A DNA stretch of 64,000 bases, from assembly GCF_000631985.1 (NCBI RefSeq), contig NZ_JFYN01000009.1:62001-126000 (forward strand), read 5' to 3'. The stretch comes from Pseudomonas sp. RIT288 (GTDB lineage: Bacteria; Pseudomonadota; Gammaproteobacteria; Pseudomonadales; Pseudomonadaceae). Below are positions 9,147 through 18,585 of the stretch, piece by piece (positions within the stretch are counted from its first letter, which is position 1; each line of letters begins with the position of its first letter). The notes beneath the pieces are model-generated. The model did not search any database, had not been told where the DNA came from, and worked only from the letters and a program-made list of their open reading frames with translations. A program made the translations under genes and the position numbers.

Positions 9147-9319
9147 GAGGTCCTTTGCGTACGCACTGTCATCTTCAAGGGGAGACCGCCAGCGCCGGAT
9201 CAGGGGGTGACCCCTTCCAGCAAACCAGGACATTTTCAACCGGCGATACGTATGTACCGCACCCGCTGTTCGCCATGCTTCGACACTGACGGCTTTCAAT
9301 CATTCCAGAGCCGTTTTCC

Positions 9320-12300
9320 ATGCAGTCACCTTCCGCCACGCTGCAACGCCATACTGCCCAACAGAGCGAATACCGCGCAATGATCACCGCCCTGCGCGCC
9401 GTGCTCGGCGCATCGACTTCACTGCAGACCTACTACCTGGCGCCCCAGGCACATTCACGCCTGGGTGCAGCACACGCCCAGGCGCAGAACCTTCTGCACG
9501 CACTGTTCGAAGACAGCGCCGAACCACAATTGGCGGCGTACCTGCAAACGTCCAGAGGATCACTGCTGCAAGTCGACGCCGCAGCCGGTCACTGCAGCTT
9601 TTCCTTCGACCGTCCCGATGGCAGCTGCGCCCGCTACGCCATCGAGGATGTCACCCGGGCCTCCAATACGTTTCATGAATTTCAGCGAGCGTTGCTGAGT
9701 ATAGGCGCACACCTGCGTTCCGACAGGCTGCTGCCGTTGTCACAACTGCTGCGTGAGTCCGGGTTCACATTTGCGGACGTACAGGACGCCACGGCACTGG
9801 CCCGGCTGATCGGCAAGGTCGAAGAACAACGCGCCAGCCATCGACTGAATCTGCGACATCAACCGGCGCTGACGGTACTGATGAGCGACGATGACAAAGC
9901 CGCGATTCACGACCTGATTGGCGACTGGCTTACCGGCAAAACCCTGTCGGCCATCGACAGCCTGGCCAGCGAAGTAACGCCTGCCTTCACCCGCCAGCAA
10001 CTGGAACAGCAGCCCGCCGCCTGCCTGGAGCGCCTGCTCGACACGCCCAAGGCGCGCGACCTGGGCCAGCGCTTGCTGCAGAAACTGCAATGGTATGGCG
10101 CGCGGCCCGATGAGCCGACCGTGCCCGATATCGGCCTGCGTTTACTGCTCGACGCGTTGTGCCTGTGGTACGAACTGCCCGGCGACGGCAACTCGACCGA
10201 AGTGGCCGGTTTCGCGCTGGAACAACGCACTCATCACGGCGCCAGCTACGCCGCCATTCGCCAGGACTTTTTACAGCACCTGGAGGATTCTCACCGAACC
10301 TCGACCCCAACCGAAAAACATGTGCTGGGATGGGTATGCCTGGCGCAGTTCGGACTGGGTTTTCAAGTGCGCGATATTCCTGACGACCTGCCGTACGCCA
10401 GCTCGGTGGTCTGGGTCAATTTCGTGCATGGCGTGCACCTCGCCCATGCCCTTGATCCACAGTTGCTGGAACATCTGAGCTTTCAGCAGCTGGTCGATCT
10501 GCCGCTGCACAAAAGCGAAAACGCCAGCACCCACCTGCAGATGCTGATCGCCATGACCCGAGCGCCTGCCGCACAGACCTGGACACTGAACACCGGAGCC
10601 CAGACCGCAGCGAACGAGACATCCGGCGATGACGCGGCGCTGCAAGCGCTGGAAGACCACAACAAGCAAATGAACGCGGCGATCCTGCAACTGGACATCG
10701 AGCCGCCACGGCGACTCGCCCTGGCAAAACAGCAACTGGACAAGGCGCTGGCCAACGAGCTGTACGATCACACGACGATTCGCCTCAAACGCCACCATCC
10801 TTCAGCGCCCAACCGTAGCCAACGCAGCATTATCGACACCCCGGAGGTGGCATTGCCGATCTGGCCGTTGCTGGAGGTCTACGCCTCTGGCGGGCTGAGC
10901 GCCGACTCACGCTGGTACGTCAGCGACGATGGCCGCAGCGCCAGCGAATGGATCAGCCTGAACGCAGCAGGCAAACTGCAAAGCGGTTTTGTCGACACCG
11001 GACATCCAGGACGACGCCTTTCACGGTTTCCGAGCAACCGCACCTTGCCTGATATCAAGGCCTTGTTCGACCAGCAGTTCGATGACTATCTGAGCGAGAC
11101 CCGCAAAGCCTATGAATATCTGATCAAGTCGCTGCTGGTCACACTCCCGTGGGATGACCGCCGGGCACTGGAGCACGGCGACGTGCGGATTCACTGCCTC
11201 AGGGATCCGACACGGCACATCGAATCTCATCTGGAAACACTGAAAAACATCCTGCCGTACAGGGCACGCATGGGCTTCGTGCTGCAGGCGACGTATCAGG
11301 GCCCGCCACAATTCTACGAATGCCTGCCACGCGCCGGCATCATTCGTAAACGTCCGGATCTGGATGGCACACATGTTGGCGGTCTGTTATTGCCACCCCT
11401 GCCGCCCAAACGTGGGCGCACCAAGGGCCAGAGCATCAGCCGCATCGTCGCCCGCCGCCTGCCGTTTGATCGAAAAGCACACTGGGACGGTTCGATTCTC
11501 GACGCCGACGCCAAGTGTGTCGCCATTCTCGAACCGCTGGGCGCCTCCCTCCCGGTTTCGATGATCCCGGCGGCCCATCACGACAGTTCGCCGAACCTGA
11601 CCTTCACCTCGCCGCGCACGGCGCAAATCACCTCGTTCATCGCGACCCGATTGTTCTATGTCGATGAGCAGGCGCTGCGCAGTGAGGCCTGGGGTGATAC
11701 CCGTTTCGAGCGCGACAGCCGCAAAAAGCACTGGACTCAGGCTCTGAAGGGCTTTATCCCGTTCTGGGGCAGTCTCGAAGACCTGCAATCGGACAGTCCG
11801 GGCAAACGCGCACTGGGGGTACTCGGCCTGCTCCTCGATATCGTCTCGTTCGCGATTCCCTTGGGCAAGTTCGTCGCCGGCAGCATTCGCCTCGCTGCCG
11901 TGGCCGGGAAAATGGCGATTCGCGTCGCCCTGCCACGCATGGCGCAATTGTCGAAAAACCTGCTGGTTTCGAGCTTGAGAAACCTCAATCCGCTGGACGC
12001 TGCGCCTGCTTTGCTCAAGCTCGGCGGCCGAGGTGCGATCGGCGCAGTGCGGGCCGTGGCGCATCTGGAACACCGCGCGGTTGCACGTCTGAAAAGGCTG
12101 GCCGGCAGAAGCGCTGACTATGACCTGCTGCACAGTCTGCCCCAGGCACTGGATGCCGGGCGCTGGAAAGCGCTGAACCCTGCCGATCATCTGGCCGTGG
12201 TCAGGGGCATTGACGATGTGCCGGTGCGCAACGTCGGCGGCTCGCGGCATCACTTGCTCGATCCGCTGTCCGAGCGCGCTTATGGGCCGCAGTTGCTCGC

Positions 12301-13936
12301 ACACGAGCATGATTTTTCGCTGGGGCGTTCGCACTACAGCGCCGTGAAAAAAACCGACGATCAGATCGTTATCGAACTGGCGCCGAACAGCCGCGTCGAG
12401 CTTGTCCCCGAGGCTGGCGGACGCACCACGGTATTGATCGATGATGTGCCCTATCGACTCGACGGCGATGAACTGCGCCGCGTTGATCTGCTCGATGACA
12501 GTCAGCACTGGACGTTGCTGCCGTGCCGGATACGTCGCGCACCGGGCGCGGGCGACTGCCGCGTCAGCTACATCACCGCAGAACCCGCCCCGACGCCCGC
12601 CGTCGGCACCATCGACAAGGAAAAGGGTTACGCGCCATGGTTCGGCGAGCGGGCCTCGGAGCCCGCCATGCTGCCCCATCAAGACGGAACGTTCCTGGCG
12701 GTCGATGACAAGCTTTATCAAATCATCGATAACCGCCCGAGGCTGTTCACCGGCGATCTGCAACTCCTTGGATTCCATCAAGGCAGGCTGGTACCAAGAC
12801 AGCAGATTCAAGCCACGCTGCAGTTTCGCAAAGGCATTTATGCGCGGATAAAAACCGGCGGCAGCTATGACGGGATCAATGACTCACATCAGGTTGGTGC
12901 GGTGCTAATGCCGGCCATCGACGACTCGGCCTCCTACGTGTTCTTCCGAATCAACATCCATGAGTACTACCTGGCCACCATCGCCAAGGGTAAAAAAGCG
13001 CCCGATCAATTGACCTTCAGGCGCCTGGCACCCGCCGAACTGGCCGACGGCACCCTCGGTGCTGAACTGCTGACCGTCTACACCGGCTCGCTACACGCCA
13101 ACAACATCGTGCGCATCCATGGTCTGGAATCGGTGCAGCGCGCGATGAAGACCATGGAGCAGATCGCGATTCCAATCGGCACCACGCCAATTCCTGCAAA
13201 CAACATGAAATGGCTGAAAGTCGACACCAGCCCGGGCGAGGCGCTGATGTTCGACCACTCGACGCGGATGATCGTTACCCGTCTGCCTGAAGGCGCCGCT
13301 ACCTGGGCGCGCAGCAAGGAAGCGCCGGAAGCCTTTCGGCAGAAAACCGCAGAGATTTTCGACACGTTGTTTCTGTCTCCAACGATCAATCCGGCCAAAA
13401 CCAATGCGGCACTGCGCATTGATGGCGCCATGCAGAAACTGCACAACCTGTTACCCGTGCGTGAGCGGCAGGCCAACGCACGTAACATCGCCTATGCCGA
13501 AGTCACCACGACCAGCGGTAAACGAGAGATCTACGTCAGCGTGTCCGGCGCTCAAGGCAGCACCCAGCGTCTGCCGTTGTTTCGCCACATGGGTGCCAAT
13601 CATGTGCGGATCGGCGACACCACTTACATCAACATCGACTACAACCCAAGCTTCCCGCGCACCTCGCTGGAGGTCACCGAGCAAGGGCAACTGCTGGCCG
13701 TGCCGCTGACCATCAAGGAGCTGAAAACCTATCAGCCGACGCAGACCAGCCGGCCGACCTCGCTGGACAGCGAAAGCAAACTGATCAGCGTGCTGCGCGA
13801 GAAATATCCCGACCCGACAGAGATCCGCTCGGTCGACATCGCGACGACCATGCGCCCGTGCGAATCCTGTTCGGTGGTGATGAAGCAGTTCGGCCATGAC
13901 GGCGGCGAGGCGGCGTTGCAGGTGCTGTGGGGCTGA
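9320..13936 (+). CDS. giant toxin-like protein with C-terminal deaminase-like domain
   Basis: 1538 residues with no signal peptide. The overall character is that of the large proteins of fluorescent pseudomonads annotated as dermonecrotic-toxin-domain (DUF6543) proteins. Around residues 828-880 there is a strongly hydrophobic, glycine/alanine-rich stretch (GVLGLLLDIVSFAIPLGKF onward) of the kind used for membrane insertion. The last 150 residues resemble bacterial nucleic-acid deaminase toxins: RNIAYAEVTTTSGKREIYVSVSG near 1387, a DSE motif at 1483-1485 where most deaminases have H/C-x-E, then PCESC at 1513-1517 and VVMKQFG. Target and secretion route are unknown. The start is uncertain, because no good ribosome site precedes 9320 and an ATG at 9380 is an alternative. 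The stop abuts the convergent ABC gene, leaving no room for an immunity gene. Confidence 0.75.
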   Translation: MQSPSATLQRHTAQQSEYRAMITALRAVLGASTSLQTYYLAPQAHSRLGAAHAQAQNLLHALFEDSAEPQLAAYLQTSRGSLLQVDAAAGHCSFSFDRPDGSCARYAIEDVTRASNTFHEFQRALLSIGAHLRSDRLLPLSQLLRESGFTFADVQDATALARLIGKVEEQRASHRLNLRHQPALTVLMSDDDKAAIHDLIGDWLTGKTLSAIDSLASEVTPAFTRQQLEQQPAACLERLLDTPKARDLGQRLLQKLQWYGARPDEPTVPDIGLRLLLDALCLWYELPGDGNSTEVAGFALEQRTHHGASYAAIRQDFLQHLEDSHRTSTPTEKHVLGWVCLAQFGLGFQVRDIPDDLPYASSVVWVNFVHGVHLAHALDPQLLEHLSFQQLVDLPLHKSENASTHLQMLIAMTRAPAAQTWTLNTGAQTAANETSGDDAALQALEDHNKQMNAAILQLDIEPPRRLALAKQQLDKALANELYDHTTIRLKRHHPSAPNRSQRSIIDTPEVALPIWPLLEVYASGGLSADSRWYVSDDGRSASEWISLNAAGKLQSGFVDTGHPGRRLSRFPSNRTLPDIKALFDQQFDDYLSETRKAYEYLIKSLLVTLPWDDRRALEHGDVRIHCLRDPTRHIESHLETLKNILPYRARMGFVLQATYQGPPQFYECLPRAGIIRKRPDLDGTHVGGLLLPPLPPKRGRTKGQSISRIVARRLPFDRKAHWDGSILDADAKCVAILEPLGASLPVSMIPAAHHDSSPNLTFTSPRTAQITSFIATRLFYVDEQALRSEAWGDTRFERDSRKKHWTQALKGFIPFWGSLEDLQSDSPGKRALGVLGLLLDIVSFAIPLGKFVAGSIRLAAVAGKMAIRVALPRMAQLSKNLLVSSLRNLNPLDAAPALLKLGGRGAIGAVRAVAHLEHRAVARLKRLAGRSADYDLLHSLPQALDAGRWKALNPADHLAVVRGIDDVPVRNVGGSRHHLLDPLSERAYGPQLLAHEHDFSLGRSHYSAVKKTDDQIVIELAPNSRVELVPEAGGRTTVLIDDVPYRLDGDELRRVDLLDDSQHWTLLPCRIRRAPGAGDCRVSYITAEPAPTPAVGTIDKEKGYAPWFGERASEPAMLPHQDGTFLAVDDKLYQIIDNRPRLFTGDLQLLGFHQGRLVPRQQIQATLQFRKGIYARIKTGGSYDGINDSHQVGAVLMPAIDDSASYVFFRINIHEYYLATIAKGKKAPDQLTFRRLAPAELADGTLGAELLTVYTGSLHANNIVRIHGLESVQRAMKTMEQIAIPIGTTPIPANNMKWLKVDTSPGEALMFDHSTRMIVTRLPEGAATWARSKEAPEAFRQKTAEIFDTLFLSPTINPAKTNAALRIDGAMQKLHNLLPVRERQANARNIAYAEVTTTSGKREIYVSVSGAQGSTQRLPLFRHMGANHVRIGDTTYINIDYNPSFPRTSLEVTEQGQLLAVPLTIKELKTYQPTQTSRPTSLDSESKLISVLREKYPDPTEIRSVDIATTMRPCESCSVVMKQFGHDGGEAALQVLWG

Positions 13937-15754
13937 TTACAGGCGCTGCAGATGGCCGTAGAGTTTGGCGTAGAGACCGCCATCGGCGATCAGTTGCTGG
14001 TGGTCGCCATCCTCGGCCACGTGCCCGCCATCGAACACCAGCACCCGATCCGCCTGCTTCACCGCCGACAGGCGATGGGCAATGATCAGCGTGGTGCGGC
14101 CGTTCAGGAAGCGCGCCATGGCCTGATGCAGGTTGTATTCGGTGGCAGCGTCGAGGGCCGAAGTGGCTTCGTCGAGAATCACCACTTTCGGCTCGGCGAG
14201 GATCATCCGCGCAATCGCCAGACGCTGGCGCTGACCGCCGGACAGGCGCACGCCGGAACGTCCGACGATACTGTCGAGACCGTCCGGCAGCGCCCGGATG
14301 GTCGCCTCCAGCTGGGCGATTTCCAGTGCCTGCCAGCAGGCTTCGTCACTGCGGGTGCGGCCCATGGTCAGGTTGGCGCGCACGCTGTCGTTGAACAGCG
14401 CCGGATGCTGCAGCACCACCGCGACGTTTTCACGAATCAGCTCCAGACCGATTTCCTGCTGGGTCGAACCGCCGAAACGAATGGTACCCGCCGACGGTGT
14501 GTACAGCCCCAGCAGCAGCTGCACCAGAGTACTTTTGCCGCCGCCACTGGCACCGACAATCGCGACTTTCTCACCGGGGGCGATCGACAGGTTCATCTGA
14601 TCCACCACCAGCTCATCGCCGTAACCGAAGCTCAGTCCCTGCACCTCGATGCCCACGGTATCCCGGCCCTTGAACGGATCGACGCCGCCCGGGTATTGCG
14701 GTTCGTCAGCCCGCGCCAGCAGTTCGTTGATCCGCGACAGTGCGCCACCCGCCGCGTAGTAGGCGTATTGCAGATTGAGCAGTTGTTCTACCGGGCCGAT
14801 CATGAACCACAGGTAGCTGAACACCGCGAGCATCTGGCCGATCGACAGGTCGGAGAACAGCACCGTGAGCATCGCCGCGGCGCGGAAGATGTCGATGCCG
14901 AACTGGAACAGCAGACCGCTGGCGCGGTTCGAGGCATCGGTCTTCCACTGCGAGTTGACCGCGTAGTTGCGCACTTCCTGCGCTCGCAAGCCGAGCCGCC
15001 CGAGGAAGAAGCCCTGGCGGTTGCCGGCGCGCACTTCCTGGATCGCATCGAGGGTTTCGCTCAAGGCCTGAGTGAAACGCGAGGTGCTGTCATTCTCCAG
15101 TTTCTTCAGGTGCTTGACCCGTTTGCCCAACTGCACCGTGGCGTAGATCACCAACGGATTGAACAGCAGGATCAGCAGCGCCAGTTTCCAGTGCATCCAC
15201 ATCAGGATGCTCGCGGTGCCGACCAGGGTCAGCATCGCCACCAGAAACCGGCTGAGGGTTTCGCCGACAAACTTGTCGAGGGTGTCCAGATCGGTGACCA
15301 GATGGGTGGTCACGGTGCCGCTGCCGAGGCTTTCGTATTCGCCGAGGGAGATGCGTTTGAGGCGTTCGATCAGGCGCACACGAATGCGGTAGACGATGTC
15401 CTTGGCCAGCCGCGCAAACAGCCGCGCCTGCAACACGCCAAAACACAGGGCACTGCAACGCAGGGTCAGGGTGACCAGCAGCATCAGGCCGATGTAACCC
15501 GCCGCTTGCTGCCACATCGACGGCAACACGTGATTCATGACTTTCAACGCAGCGTCGCCATGCCCGAGCAGGACCTCGTCCACCAGCAAAGGCAACAGCA
15601 ACGGAATCGGCACGCTGCACAGCGTCGCCAGCACGGCCACGCCGTTGGCGATCCACAGGGATTTTTTGTGATGCAGTGCCAGGCGCCGGACTTCTGCCCA
15701 GCTCAGCCGGTCGACACGCTTTACGGCTGGCGTGTCATCGGCCCGGTCAGGCAC
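13937..15754 (-). CDS. ABC transporter, fused permease and ATPase (exporter type)
   Basis: Half-transporter of 605 residues. A six-helix type I exporter membrane domain covers roughly residues 40-330. The ATPase follows with Walker A GASGGGKST, signature LSGGQRQRL and Walker B VVILDEATSALD, then the switch histidine in LIIAHRLSAV. The frame stays open further upstream, but the GTG at 15754 overlaps the last codons of the dsbA-like gene by 8 bp, a usual coupling arrangement, and has GGAG upstream. Substrate unknown; lipid or peptide exporters have this layout. Its stop is adjacent to that of the toxin-like gene on the other strand. Confidence 0.85.
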   Translation of the reverse strand: MPDRADDTPAVKRVDRLSWAEVRRLALHHKKSLWIANGVAVLATLCSVPIPLLLPLLVDEVLLGHGDAALKVMNHVLPSMWQQAAGYIGLMLLVTLTLRCSALCFGVLQARLFARLAKDIVYRIRVRLIERLKRISLGEYESLGSGTVTTHLVTDLDTLDKFVGETLSRFLVAMLTLVGTASILMWMHWKLALLILLFNPLVIYATVQLGKRVKHLKKLENDSTSRFTQALSETLDAIQEVRAGNRQGFFLGRLGLRAQEVRNYAVNSQWKTDASNRASGLLFQFGIDIFRAAAMLTVLFSDLSIGQMLAVFSYLWFMIGPVEQLLNLQYAYYAAGGALSRINELLARADEPQYPGGVDPFKGRDTVGIEVQGLSFGYGDELVVDQMNLSIAPGEKVAIVGASGGGKSTLVQLLLGLYTPSAGTIRFGGSTQQEIGLELIRENVAVVLQHPALFNDSVRANLTMGRTRSDEACWQALEIAQLEATIRALPDGLDSIVGRSGVRLSGGQRQRLAIARMILAEPKVVILDEATSALDAATEYNLHQAMARFLNGRTTLIIAHRLSAVKQADRVLVFDGGHVAEDGDHQQLIADGGLYAKLYGHLQRL

Positions 15755-16382
15755 AGGCTGCGCGCTCCAGCCAGCGGCCGAGCAATGGCGAGAGTTCACT
15801 GAGCGGTTGATAGCCGTTGGTCAACAGCGCCAGTTGACCGTTGCGCTCGGCGAGCAGGGTCGGGAACCCGGCGATGCCCAGATCCTGCACCCAGCTGAAA
15901 TCAGCCTGAGTCGCCTTGTGCTGATCGGCATGATCGAACAGCGCGGCAAACTCGATACGCGGCACGCCGGCCTGTTCGGCCAGCTCCACCAACACACTGG
16001 CCTGGGTGACATCGCGGCCTTCAGCGTAAAACGCCTGCTGGATCAGGCCGACCAGTGTCCACGCGCAATCCGGCGCCAGGCTGCGCGCGGTGACGATTGC
16101 CCGGCAGGCCGGCTCGGTGTCGTAGACGAAACCATCGGGTAGCGCACCGTCGAACTTGAACGGCTGACCGGTGGCCTCGGTGACCGCCTGCCAATGCTCA
16201 AGAATGTAGCGCCGCGTGGTCGGCTCCAGCGCCGCACCGCTGCCGGTACGCAACCCGCCGACCACCAGGTGCAGCTCCACCCCGGCTGCCTGCGCCTGCT
16301 CGACCAATGCCTTGGCGACCGGAGCGAACCCCCAGCACCAGGAACACATCGGATCCATCACATAGAGCAGGCGCGCAGTCAT
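15747..16382 (-). CDS. DsbA family protein (FrnE-like thiol oxidoreductase)
   Basis: 211 residues with a thioredoxin-fold active site CSWC at residues 13-16 in the context MDPMCSWCWGF. There is no signal peptide, so it is cytoplasmic, unlike true periplasmic DsbA. The length and motif fit the FrnE/DsbA_oxidoreductase group. It lies 2 bp downstream of trhO and overlaps the ABC transporter gene, so all three probably share one transcript. Whether its partner is the transporter or general redox metabolism cannot be told. Confidence 0.82.
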   Translation of the reverse strand: MTARLLYVMDPMCSWCWGFAPVAKALVEQAQAAGVELHLVVGGLRTGSGAALEPTTRRYILEHWQAVTEATGQPFKFDGALPDGFVYDTEPACRAIVTARSLAPDCAWTLVGLIQQAFYAEGRDVTQASVLVELAEQAGVPRIEFAALFDHADQHKATQADFSWVQDLGIAGFPTLLAERNGQLALLTNGYQPLSELSPLLGRWLERAACA

Positions 16383-16384
16383 GA

Positions 16385-17326
16385 TCAGGCCTCGGTGGAT
16401 GCTTGTTTATAGTTGTAGCCGATCGGGTGCGGCATGTTGCGAGCCTTGGCCAGTTCGATCTGCTTCTGCCGATCGATGGCGCTGCGGCGGGTTTTCTCGC
16501 TCAGCTTGTCCCAACAATGCGGGCAGCTGATGCCGGCCACGTAGTGCTCGGAGGCGCGATCTTCAACGCTGACCGGTGTGCGGCAGGCATGACATTGATC
16601 GTAGTCGCCTTCGCTGAGGTCGTGACGCACGGTCACGCGGTTGTCGAACACGAAGCAGTCGCCCTGCCACCTGGTTTCTTCCTGCGGCACTTCTTCGAGG
16701 TACTTCAGGATGCCGCCCTTGAGGTGGTAAACCTCTTCGAAACCCTCACCCAGCATGTAGCTGGAGGCTTTCTCGCAGCGAATGCCGCCAGTGCAGAACA
16801 TCGCGACCTTCTTGTGCACGGCCGGGTCGAAGTGTTCTTTGATGTAGTCGGGGAATTCGCGAAAACTGGTGGTTTTCGGATCGATGGCGCCTTCGAAGGT
16901 GCCGATCGCCACTTCGTAGTCGTTGCGGGTGTCGATCAGCAGCACTTCCGGATCGCTGATCAGCGCGTTCCAGTCCTGCGGCTCGACGTAGGTGCCGACC
17001 TTTTTGTTCGGGTCCACGCCTTCGACGCCGAGGGTGACGATCTCTTTCTTCAGCTTGACCTTGGTGCGGTAGAACGGCTGCTCGTCGCAGTACGACTCTT
17101 TGTGGTCGATGTCGATCATGCGCGGGTCGTTCTTCAGCCAGGCGAGCAGCCCGTCAATGCCTTCGCGGCTGCCGGACACGGTGCCGTTGATGCCTTCTTC
17201 GGCGATCAGCAAGGTGCCTTTGATACCGTTGTCGACCATCGCTTGCAGCAGGGGCTCGCGCAGGTCAACGTAATCTTCGAGGGTGACGAACTTATACAGT
17301 GCCGCCACGACAATCGGTTGTGTCAT
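16385..17326 (-). CDS. trhO: tRNA uridine(34) hydroxylase TrhO (rhodanese family, YceA)
   Basis: 313 residues. An N-terminal acylphosphatase-like domain carries [17 protein letters not shown] central rhodanese domain has the active loop CTGGIRC and the upstream [10 protein letters not shown]. The tail has two Cys pairs (CHACRTPV and CPHCWDKL) suggestive of a metal site. TrhO performs oxygen-dependent hydroxylation of U34 in certain tRNAs, on the way to 5-methoxyuridine-type modification. The ATG at 17326 follows TGGAGAAATACCC. It is first in a run with the DsbA-like and ABC genes. Confidence 0.92.
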   Translation of the reverse strand: MTQPIVVAALYKFVTLEDYVDLREPLLQAMVDNGIKGTLLIAEEGINGTVSGSREGIDGLLAWLKNDPRMIDIDHKESYCDEQPFYRTKVKLKKEIVTLGVEGVDPNKKVGTYVEPQDWNALISDPEVLLIDTRNDYEVAIGTFEGAIDPKTTSFREFPDYIKEHFDPAVHKKVAMFCTGGIRCEKASSYMLGEGFEEVYHLKGGILKYLEEVPQEETRWQGDCFVFDNRVTVRHDLSEGDYDQCHACRTPVSVEDRASEHYVAGISCPHCWDKLSEKTRRSAIDRQKQIELAKARNMPHPIGYNYKQASTEA

Positions 17327-17372
17327 GGGTATTTCTCCAGGTGGCTACCCTCGCAAAGGGTGAACCGGATTC

Positions 17373-17402
17373 AAAAAAAACGCGCCGGGTGAGCGGCGCG
17401 TT
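17373..17402 (-). terminator. intrinsic terminator of the bolA transcript
   Basis: Read on the minus strand: 8-bp stem AACGCGCC/GGCGCGTT with an 8-nt loop, then eight Ts. It lies between bolA and trhO and separates the two transcripts. Confidence 0.85.
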
Positions 17403-17447
17403 GCGGATTCTAGCAAAAACACGGTGGATTTAGGATCTGTCGAAACT

Positions 17448-17549
17448 CTGTGGCGAGGGAGCTTGCTCCCGCTCGGCTGCGAAGCAGTCGCAAAACTCGC
17501 ATTTTGGGAGTGCTGCGCACTCCAGCGGGAGCAAGCTCCCTCGCCACAG
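17448..17549. repeat. twin REP-like palindrome, type A (CTGTGGCGAGGGAGCTTGCT)
   Basis: Inverted pair of GGGAGCTTGCTCCCGC units closing with GAGCAAGCTCCCTCGCCACAG. It is between the 3' end of bolA and its terminator. Confidence 0.85.
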
Positions 17550-17564
17550 CAGTCCTCGCAATCC

Positions 17565-17864
17565 TCAGTGTTTGCTACCGCCGGCACAGGTCGGCGACGC
17601 CGGGGCGGCGCCCACTTCTGCCCATTCCTGCGGGGTGTAGGTGTGCAGCGCCAACGCATGAAACTCGCCCATCAGCTCGCCGAGCGTGCCGTAGACTTTC
17701 TGGTGGCGCTTGACCCGGTTCAGGCCTTCGAACTGCGCGCTGACCACCACCGCCTTGAAGTGCGTCTGTAACCCGCGACTGTGCATGTGGCTTTCGTCCA
17801 GCACTTGCAGATGCTCAGGCTGCAGCAGGCCCAGCGTCGATTCGATGCGTTGTTGCATGGTCAT
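17565..17864 (-). CDS. BolA family protein
   Basis: 99 residues with the BolA core, including HFKAVVVSAQFEGLNRVKRHQKVYGTL, a long class-defining stretch that contains the conserved RHQ motif. BolA proteins partner monothiol glutaredoxins in iron-sulfur trafficking and affect morphology under stress. The ATG at 17864 has GGAG six bases upstream and is preferred over the GTG three bases... one codon earlier. It lies 12 bp downstream of the DUF2059 gene and is probably in the same operon. Confidence 0.9.
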   Translation of the reverse strand: MTMQQRIESTLGLLQPEHLQVLDESHMHSRGLQTHFKAVVVSAQFEGLNRVKRHQKVYGTLGELMGEFHALALHTYTPQEWAEVGAAPASPTCAGGSKH

Positions 17865-17876
17865 CACGAACTCCGC

Positions 17877-18392
17877 TTACTTCTTCTTGGCCGCAGGGGC
17901 TGCAGGGGTCAGCTCTTTGGTCATGTCGTCGAGCAACTTGTTGACGACAGGCACAGCGCTTTCCAGCTTGCCCTGGGTCATCTGGGCCGATTGCTGGGTC
18001 AGCTGCGGCATTTTTTCCAGGACTTTCTTGCCCAGTGGCGACTGGTAGAACGCGACCAGGTCTTTCAGCTCCGATTCGCTGAAGTTGCTGGTGTAGAGCT
18101 TGACCATGTCAGGCTTGAGCTTGTTCCAGCCGATGGCCTGGTCCAGGGCGGCGTTGGCCTTGGCCTGGTAGGTTTCCAGTACGGCTTTCTTGGATTCCGG
18201 GGCTTTGGTCTGTTCAAAGCGCTGAGCGAACATTTGCTGCACTTGCATGTACACCGGAGTGCCCAGCTTGTCAGCGTGCGCCAGGGTCAGGAAAGCTTCA
18301 GCACTGGCGTTGTGGCTGGCGGTATCGGCAAGCACCTGGCCGCTGGCGCAAACCAGTGCAACCGCGGTGCAGATGGCACGAAGACGAGTCAT
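17877..18392 (-). CDS. secreted DUF2059 domain protein
   Basis: 171 residues. A signal peptide (MTRLRAICTAVALVCASGQVLA) has a likely cleavage after VLA, so the protein is periplasmic. The mature part is helical, with the DUF2059 hallmark YTSNFSESELKDLVAFYQSPLGKK. The C-terminus is a lysine tail after an alanine/proline linker. DUF2059 proteins have no settled function. It is divergent from fumC and upstream of bolA. Confidence 0.85.
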   Translation of the reverse strand: MTRLRAICTAVALVCASGQVLADTASHNASAEAFLTLAHADKLGTPVYMQVQQMFAQRFEQTKAPESKKAVLETYQAKANAALDQAIGWNKLKPDMVKLYTSNFSESELKDLVAFYQSPLGKKVLEKMPQLTQQSAQMTQGKLESAVPVVNKLLDDMTKELTPAAPAAKKK

Positions 18393-18585
18393 CGAGTTTC
18401 CTTTTCAGCTAGGCGAGGTCAAACCCCAAGGGCGACCATTCTGCGCCTAAAAAACCTCGTGGCTCAACCCCCGAGCCTTGCCGCGCTTGATTGGCCGGGT
18501 TTTACCGGTCAACAATCGGTCCGAGGGAACCACCTGGGCCTGACCGGGCCTAAACTGCGCAAACGAACCAACAGGAGTGTGCACG

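Noticed and set aside
13937..15754. ABC exporter as the secretion system of the adjacent toxin-like protein
   Set aside because: A lone half-transporter without membrane-fusion or outer-membrane partners, in an operon with trhO, is not a type I secretion system. Convergent abutment is no evidence of function.
13952..15802. Open frame of 616 codons antisense to the ABC transporter
   Set aside because: The minus strand encodes all ABC motifs. The plus-strand frame is rich in Gln/His/Arg, the usual shadow of a GC-rich gene, and has no ribosome site.
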